Source of the DNA: Sclerodactyla briareus
Taxonomy: Eukaryota; Echinodermata; Holothuroidea; Dendrochirotida; Sclerodactylidae
DNA: 64,000 nt
Assembly (NCBI GenBank): GCA_026419785.1
Contig: JAODTK010003643.1
Coordinates: forward strand, 186,001-250,000
Reading direction: 5' to 3'
The notes under the pieces were generated by a model, which saw only the letters and a list, made by a program, of their open reading frames with translations, was not told the origin of the DNA and made no database searches. This document shows positions 50,801-59,176 of this stretch, one piece after another. Positions within the stretch are counted from its first letter, which is position 1, and each line of letters starts with the position of its first letter. Both the position numbers and the translations under genes were made by a program.

Positions 50801-52512
50801 TTAGTCCTGCAAGATTGACCTCCAGTGACCTCGGCCACATTAGGAAAATTCATCGGCACTGAAGTTGGCCCTATTCACCCAAGTTTTCATGAAATCCAAT
50901 GAAGTTGAAAATATCACATACATTCTGCCAATAGGCTACTGGCCAAAGAAATGCAAACGTGACTCGGATGACCTTAAAATTGTCGCCATGTTTTTTGCTC
51001 CAACACTACCCTATACCTCCCAACCACCACGTTTTCGTGTAAATCGCACAACCTTTGCGGAAAACCCTGCAAATAGAGGGCAGCAAATATACGATATAGC
51101 CCATTTTGCGAACTTATCCCGAGATTTTACTCTCCTGGACATGTGTAACCAAGTTTGTGTTCAATCGGATAAAGTGGTTAAAGATGAAATCTCTAACCGC
51201 CTAAAGTTTCAGGCGGATACGGCGCGGAGACGGCGGGCACACGGTCAAAAAGCCATACAGTAATATCCCCAAACACTTTCCAGTTTTGCGGGATATATTA
51301 CCATCATACTGGATTATTGGTACATATGGTGGTGGGCACATGAATCAAGGAGTGTTCACTGCTGTAATGTGCCTTGTAGCATCGTGGAATCTAATACGCA
51401 TGTACCATTTCTCTGACTCCCTGTTTGTACCCCAAGACACGGTCACCCAAGGGTACTGGTGTGTCATTGAATATTAGTTTATTATATACATCGCCGCTCT
51501 ATTTATTCACAGTATACCAAGGGTACCCCGCGGTTTCCAGCACGCGCCCTCCTATTCTGCCACCAGACCCTGTGGAGCATACCTCACCCACATCACCACC
51601 ACCGACAGCCACCACAGCAGCAGCCGTTGTCATCACCGACCCGGTGGATGCCCCAGGACAGGAGCCGGCCCCCGCCAACCTCACCGTCGCCCGGAACGAC
51701 CGCCCCGACCGATACTATGACAGGGGGCGCCCGTCTAGGATGTCTGCGGTATGGCAAGTATGACTCTGACAGCAGTGAGGAAGAGGCCCTAGGTCGATCG
51801 AGGAGCAGGTCGCGGAGCCGGAGCAGGGTCCAGATCTCCTATTACCAGGAAGAATAGGAGGAGGTCCCGTAGGTAAGTGACCTTTTTCACTCGCTGTTTC
51901 CTCCTTCAATGCAGTATTGGCACTGACTTGCAAACTGCAGGTTTCACGCATTGATAGCCAGAATCCAGGAGTGCGGGTGTTAGGCGAGTGTGAGGAACGA
52001 TGTTTGTGTGAATGTTGATATGATTTCTGTTGCGGCCCATGAGCCACCTGTATTTACGAGCGAGAACCTTGCTAAGAAAAAAAAGAAAAAATAAAGGCCT
52101 GGCAGATAGATTTCACCATACTTTGGATGGCCTCTAGATTTATTCTAGCTTCCTTAAATCGCCGAAAATTGGATTCAGGCAGGAAATAATTCTATAGTAC
52201 CTATCTGTGTGATCAGTTTCATCAACGCCGCTTGTGTACACACATATAATGGCCTAATTTTCTTTATTGTTTGGTTTTCGTTTGGATCTTCTTTGGCCGT
52301 AATTGAAGCGTCGCAACCTGAATACGCATAATTCCAGCAGTTTGCGCTGGCATGTTTTTGCCAAATTACGAGATTTTTACCGCACACGCATCCTGAACTC
52401 TGGCCTTTTAATTCTTTGTGCATATCATAATCAACTGTATATTCCACGTGTTCAAAGAGTAGGGAACTGTTCTTTGGGATTGAGCAATATTGACTCTTTC
52501 TTCCTCCTTGCC

Positions 52513-52552
<40 letters not shown>

Positions 52553-55500
52553 CTAGTAGTCGCATCCAAGCCGTGACCGAAGCGATAGCAGGAGTCCTCC
52601 GATGGACTTCATTCCCTTCACCAGTGCCTCCGAAATGTCTGGGGCCCAACAGGGGAAGCAAGGACATAGGCGGGGCTCCGACAAGGGGGCGGATGGATAG
52701 GGGCCGGGCAAGGATCCGCGGCAGGGGTAAGAGGACGTGTAAGAGAGGAAGCAGCCAGGATCAGGGAAATCTAGAAGCAGCAGCAAATTAGAAAGCAGCC
52801 AAAGAAAAAAGGGAAGAAGGGAGAGGGAGGGTGAGTCAGAATTGATATATTTTTTTTTACTTATTATTTTACTTTAACAGTCTTGACCGCGATTTATATC
52901 TGGGTATGTAAATATGGCATCTCTCCACTGTAGGACTCGACGCTTTTCATCAAGCTGAAGTCGTGCCTTCTTGATGCAACCAAGAATTTTGTCCAGATTT
53001 CAATTGCCAGCGGTGAATATACTTTGCTTCCTTTCGCCCCCCCTATCTGCTGTACATGAGTAGGAATTTTCGCCACATCCATTTTTCTTTCTTCCTTGTT
53101 GACGTGCTGACCATGTTAGTTTATCACCTGTAGTGTGTTATTCTCAATTCCACTTGTTATGTTATAATAAAAAGAAAATTGTCGAGCTTGCTGGGGTTAT
53201 TGTTGAAGGGATTGAAATGTGATCCAGGGGCCTTCAAGTCGATGTTGTTCCCTTTCACAAAGGTGTTCCATCCCAATCCTCACACGATAGGAAGGCAATT
53301 GACCATATGTTTGGCCATTGGCCTGTAATCACTCCCCGCCTACAGTGTGATCACACTGAGTCTGTGTCATTGGTGAAGGTTTAGCAGTTGTTTGATAGTG
53401 AGTCGACCTGCTCGACCTTGTACGAGTCGGACTCCATCTTGCAGTTATACGAAAAATGTTGAATGGGCCTGTCACATTGTATTTTCACGCGTAACATTTG
53501 GGTCGGTGCCGCAGTACGGCTAAGATGCAAAGATGGCTGCTCGCTTCCAAGTATGCGCACGGAGGATGAAGAGCGGATCAGCTACACCCGCCAAGAACAG
53601 AAAGGCAGGGCAAGCTATCCATCCAGATCAATAATACTGTGAGTAACTGATGTATGATCATACACTTCCAAATGTATCATATAACAATTTTTTATTTGAC
53701 TTCATTTCTACATGTTCAGGAACCCAGTAGGGTTCATCAGGACCCTGGGCCATATTGATTGTGGATAGCACTTGCAAAATTATGATAACGATGCAGTGTG
53801 TTTCCTAAATCCCAACCTGCTCCCGGGACTGCTATTTCATTCACATGCACCACCAGTCCATTTTCGGTTACAGCGGCACCATAAGTGAAGACCCCTAGGC
53901 TTGCCATACCTTCACAACTGTTGACAGTGATCAAAGATTTATTTTCCATGCATGTAACAAACTGGAATAAAATGTATCAGTTCACCAAGGTTCTGAAATT
54001 CATTTTTTTTTCCAAGCGATATTCACCTTTCTCTTCTCCTGCTTCAGAATGCAGACAACGATGATTTTGAGTGGTCCCTGGAGCCGGTATCTGGGACGAA
54101 GTCCCACGACATTTTCAAGCAGTACTTGAGATTAACTACGTGAGTATCAGTGAACTTTGATGAGATTGTGTATGTTGTTTATACGTGTTCTCCACTAGCT
54201 GTTTTGTTCGGGTTGTGCACCTGATAAAATTCGAAAATCGCTTTGCCACCCGCACGGAACGTACTGCCTGGATGTCAAAAAAAAATCAATATAAAAAGAA
54301 TAGGAACTTGATACTGATTGATCAATAAGTGAAAGTTTCATTTTTTAACATGGTGAAGCCATGATCAGTAAGGCTCTCATAGGTTATCAGAGAAAGCGTA
54401 TTCACATTCATAGTTCAATTCTTGCAAACATTTTCTATAGAGAGACTGTCCTCTACTCTGATCTCTTGCCAAGCTGGAATTCACTAGTGGGATCTGCAAC
54501 CTGTTGGAGCACTCAGAAGAAAATTGACCATAGGAGAACACTGTCTATACACTAACCTCCAAAATGTTTATTATACTCCTTAACTAACTAACTGGGGGGT
54601 AATCGTCCTGGAGCAGGGGAGGGGGGAGAGTTATTCACCTTAATGGCTCAATGTTCGGCTAGGCAAATTGTCTTGAAGCTGGCACAGTGGAAATTTCCAA
54701 ACCCAACCCTCCGAATGTGGAAGTTTTAAAGAATGTTGCCCTCTCTCGTGTTTGTTAAGATTGTAAACTTTAGGAATATCTTGACAGTGCTACCACTGAA
54801 CGGTCTACATGCTTCTGTGTCTTCTCACCTTGATGATTGTAATAGTTAGCTATAATTAAACCACTTTCACATATCTCTCTCCTCCTCGTCAAGCATACAG
54901 AAGCTGCCCGCCCTCCCTGATAAGCCACTAAGAACACTGATGTTACTCCCGTCTTCGTCCCGCACGGCTTTCCCATTTCCATTCAGAGCGCATGGAATTC
55001 AAAATTCTCATTCTTGTGCTCATAAAGCTAAGCATGGTCTTGCTCCACAGTACATATTTGATCTGCTGTGTCCCCAGGAGAATGACTGCGGCGCTGGCGA
55101 TTGCATCTCTTTTCCCGTGTTGATCTCGTACCCGGGGCCCGTCCTCGTACTCGTTATGGCAAACGTGCCTTTTCTGTTCGCCAGCCCCTGCCTTGGAACA
55201 AGATCCAGTTATTAATTCTGTTGCTCAAGGACCAAAAAAAAACACATCTTGTTCGTTCATATGCTATATAGCTCAAATTCCCCCATTCTTACTAAGTTTG
55301 TGTAAGAGCATTGAAAATGACCGTTTTTGCAAAGATTTTGTATAACATGGGTACGCCCATCGGAAATGTGCCATCATATTTGCCTAATGGGTGTTGCTTC
55401 TGTTACTCTTCTCTGTTTTGAATCTGTCCTTCTGGTTCCTGTCACTCAACATATTTTTTTGGTTTCATAATGCACTTTGTTGTTTGGACCTTTGAGACCT

Positions 55501-58500
55501 AAAGAGCACACATAAACAAAACCCAACAAACATACCACTGATGACTCCTTTCCCCCACATCAACACGATATATTTTGCACTATTACAAATGTTCCTATTT
55601 TCACATATAGCTGTATTAGCTTGCAATTATCGATTCTGGTTCCATTTATGTCTAAGTAGCTTTCAATTGAATGACCCTCTACTGTATTGGACCACCTGGC
55701 GATGTGCACAAGAGCATTCAAAAATGACGTTTTTGCAAAGATTTTTGTATAACACCGTGACCCTAGCGGAAATGTGCCATCATAGTTGCTAAGTGGGTGT
55801 TTACTCTGGTTTGATCTGTCCTTCTAGCTCTGGTCGCTACAGTATGATTTGTTGTATTATCACTTGTGTTTTGGACTTTTGGACTTTGAACCTAAAGAGC
55901 ACAAATAACGAAACAAACCAACATACACCACTCCTTTCTACATCACGAGATATTTTGCACTATTACAAATGTTCCTATTTTCACATATATCTGTATTAGC
56001 TGGAAAATTGTATTGAGTCTGGTTCAATTTATGTACTAAAGCTGCTCTCAATTGATGACCCACTACTGTATTGGACCACCTGGCGATGTGCATCAATTGT
56101 TCAGTCATTTACCAATTACAGTGGATCCTGGGTACTATCACTCTCCCACAATTGTCTGACTCACATGTGACAAGCGACTGTCCTATCCAGGGGAGTGGGG
56201 GGGGGGCGGAGGGGATAGTGGAGGATACGATTGACAGCTGCATTTAAATATAAAAAAATAATTCCAAAGATGCCAGTTAAAAGTTATGAAATGTTCATAA
56301 TCATGTTTGTAGAGTTCCAATGGATGGCCTCATATCTTGCCCCTCCCTCCCTAACATTAATCAGGCTGACATTTGTACACACAAAATTATATTAAAACAA
56401 AAATAGTGCGTGTGGGGTATTGAAATATTCTCTCCTCACCTGTCCTGACTTTAAATAAACCTGTGCACATCCATTTTACCCTAAGATACTTGTTCCTTTA
56501 CCTTCAGCTAATCAAATGAACACTTGTTTCTTCTTGAACAGGCGCCTAACGCCTCTGAAGTCCGTCCACTAGAAGTTCTTAAGAAGTCTCTTGACGCCGT
56601 CAAACAAGTCTGGCTGGACAAGAAGAACTACCGGTATGTCTGTACCAGCTCAAGTCCATTCGTAGGATCTCACGGTGAGTTACCTTAGCCTTGTTGCTAT
56701 CTGGCTGGCTTCTCTGGATGTTGAATCATTTCAACTTGAAGCAAATCTTTGTCTGGTGTAGAATAGTTCTATGGCGCCCTGCCTAGTCATTAATTGTGTG
56801 AAGAAGGGGGGGGGCAGTAAACCTTGTTTAGTCATTTGTGATATGGGCCAGTTTCCGAAGACACCTGTTGTGTAGTAGGCGTGGTTTTTGTTTTCCGCTG
56901 GAGGCCTGGCCACACTGTAAGGGTAATAATAACAATAAATTATATCACCCACACAAAGACCCATTGGCACTAGTCTCACAGTGTGAACAGTAACAATAAA
57001 ACAGTCGATGTGAATAGATCTCTGAGCAATATTTCTATTCACCAACTATAACGATACAACTATCGGCCAATCAGTAGAATGTAACAGCTTTATCCAGGAG
57101 ATTTTGGTGATAGGTCTTGGCACGACATAGTTTGCTTTCATCCCTATGGTGCTTCCAATTCACTGTTACCGTGTACAGTGCTTAGGTCATTGGCAGTGCA
57201 GAGAATCCTCAGCCTCTGGAGACAGAGATTGTGAAGAGATGGCCAATTTAGATATGGTTGGAAATGCCGGTAATGGACTAGTATAACATTTTCTAATTAA
57301 CATCACTACAGTGAACAAATTGCATTGCATTTCGTAAGGCAGCAAGGCCAGGTCAATTTTGGCCAGCAAGGCCAATTTTCCTGGCACCCACAAGAGTCCT
57401 CTGTGAGCCTGAGCTACTGTTGATGAACATGATATCATCTTAATCTTGGCCCAGATAGAGGGGCTACTGTGTAAGTAACGTATGTTCGTCGCTCTTACGT
57501 CGTTTTTCGTCGCTCTCCTTATTTCTTGTGGTTATTAGGAACCCAACTGTATTAAATGTTACTGTGCCCTAAACTATCTGGTCTGTCCATATAACATTTT
57601 TCTCCATTGATATAACCTACAGGTGCAAAGAATCAGGAACAGTTTCACAGTCAAGGTCTACGAGACGCATGCAAGGATAGCCCTGGAAAAGGTTTGTCAG
57701 CAGATTTTCTCATTTTTCATCCGAATGTAGCAGGGTGAAGGCTACTTAATGCTCCTCATTCTTAGTTTGGGAAAAAGAGCTGATGTACTCATATATCACT
57801 TGCGATTTACTTCTACAAGTAGAGAATCTTATTAGGGCCTGGCAAGAGTACACCACCACCAGGTACATGGAATAAGGCAATAGTTTCTTTGACAGAACTT
57901 CAATGTGAGGGTGGGGGGGGTAATCATACAAAAGGCTGCAACTTACGAAATGCTCACCCCCGTTTCTCCCTGTCCCTACCCCTTGTGCTGCGCATCCAGC
58001 GAGTAAGCAACGGGTACCATATTTGGTATGACCCGACTGGGTACGGCCGACGCTCTACTGAATGAGCCAACCACTGCACATTTGATACTAAACGTGCCAA
58101 CCACTCTTCCAAAAGAAATTTGTTCTGATAGTAAATGAATTCTGCTCCTCTTCGAAGAATTTATACAGTCATGCATGGCGTGCCTGTGTGTGCCAAGTTC
58201 AGACATGAAACTTCGGGATGCCTGGTCTTGTGAAGTTCACACTTCTGTGTGTATTCCTCAATTTTAGGCAAAAGTGAAAACTCACAGAAACTTGAGTGTT
58301 TTAGCGAACTTCTTTTGATAAGTGTGTGGATGTTATTGATGATCTTAGTTTGGGCATGTAGGGGATGATTCGAAGGGAAAGATGGTTTCCAGCTTGCCAT
58401 GAGACATGCCTGGTACATTATGCTAATGATCTCATTTTTGAATGTTAGGAAAAATTGAGAACTTGGAACACGTCAAGACAGTGGTGTCCAGGAATCACTA

Positions 58501-59137
58501 AGACTTTTGGCTTTTTGGTCTTATTTTGTGGAAATCTTGTAGGTTTCTGTCCAGAGCCTAACCACAGTTCACTTCTCGCAGGGTTCTCAAAAGTACATGA
58601 CTCTGTTCCCCAGGATGGTCGGTGACGTCACGAGATGCTATCGTGTTAATAGCTGATTGTGGCAAATCTACGCTCACTGAGTGTGATAATTAGAAATACC
58701 ATGGGTCATATTTACATAACCACTTATTGTACCTCGTCGTACTGATAGGTATGTATCAGAATGGATATAGTCAAGCTCACACGTCCATTGCACTTTGACG
58801 GCTGTAAATTCAAATTTCTTTTTCTAGTGGGAGACGAGAGGGAATTCAACCAGTGCCAGACACAGCTCAAGTCCTTGTATGCAGAGCACATACCTGGCAA
58901 TATCAATGAGTTCACAGCCTACAGGCAGAATACTGTACTTATCCTCACAAATAGCTCAATAGGTAAGCCTCCCTTCTATATCAAGGAACCTTTGAGAGGT
59001 ACAGGCTGAGATTATCAGCACATCAGTATGAGTGTGATATATGGTGTCTTCAAAGCCAAAATGCTGAGAATATTATAGGAGGGACACTGATGGGAATGGA
59101 GCAGAAGTGTTAAGATTGCACTGAGAAAGCAAATTCA

Positions 59138-59176
<39 letters not shown>

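Noticed and set aside
52303-52556. Upstream extension of LENG8 exon 9 through the T run
   Set aside because: The open frame passes through a 36-base poly-T that is plainly the pyrimidine tract of the acceptor.
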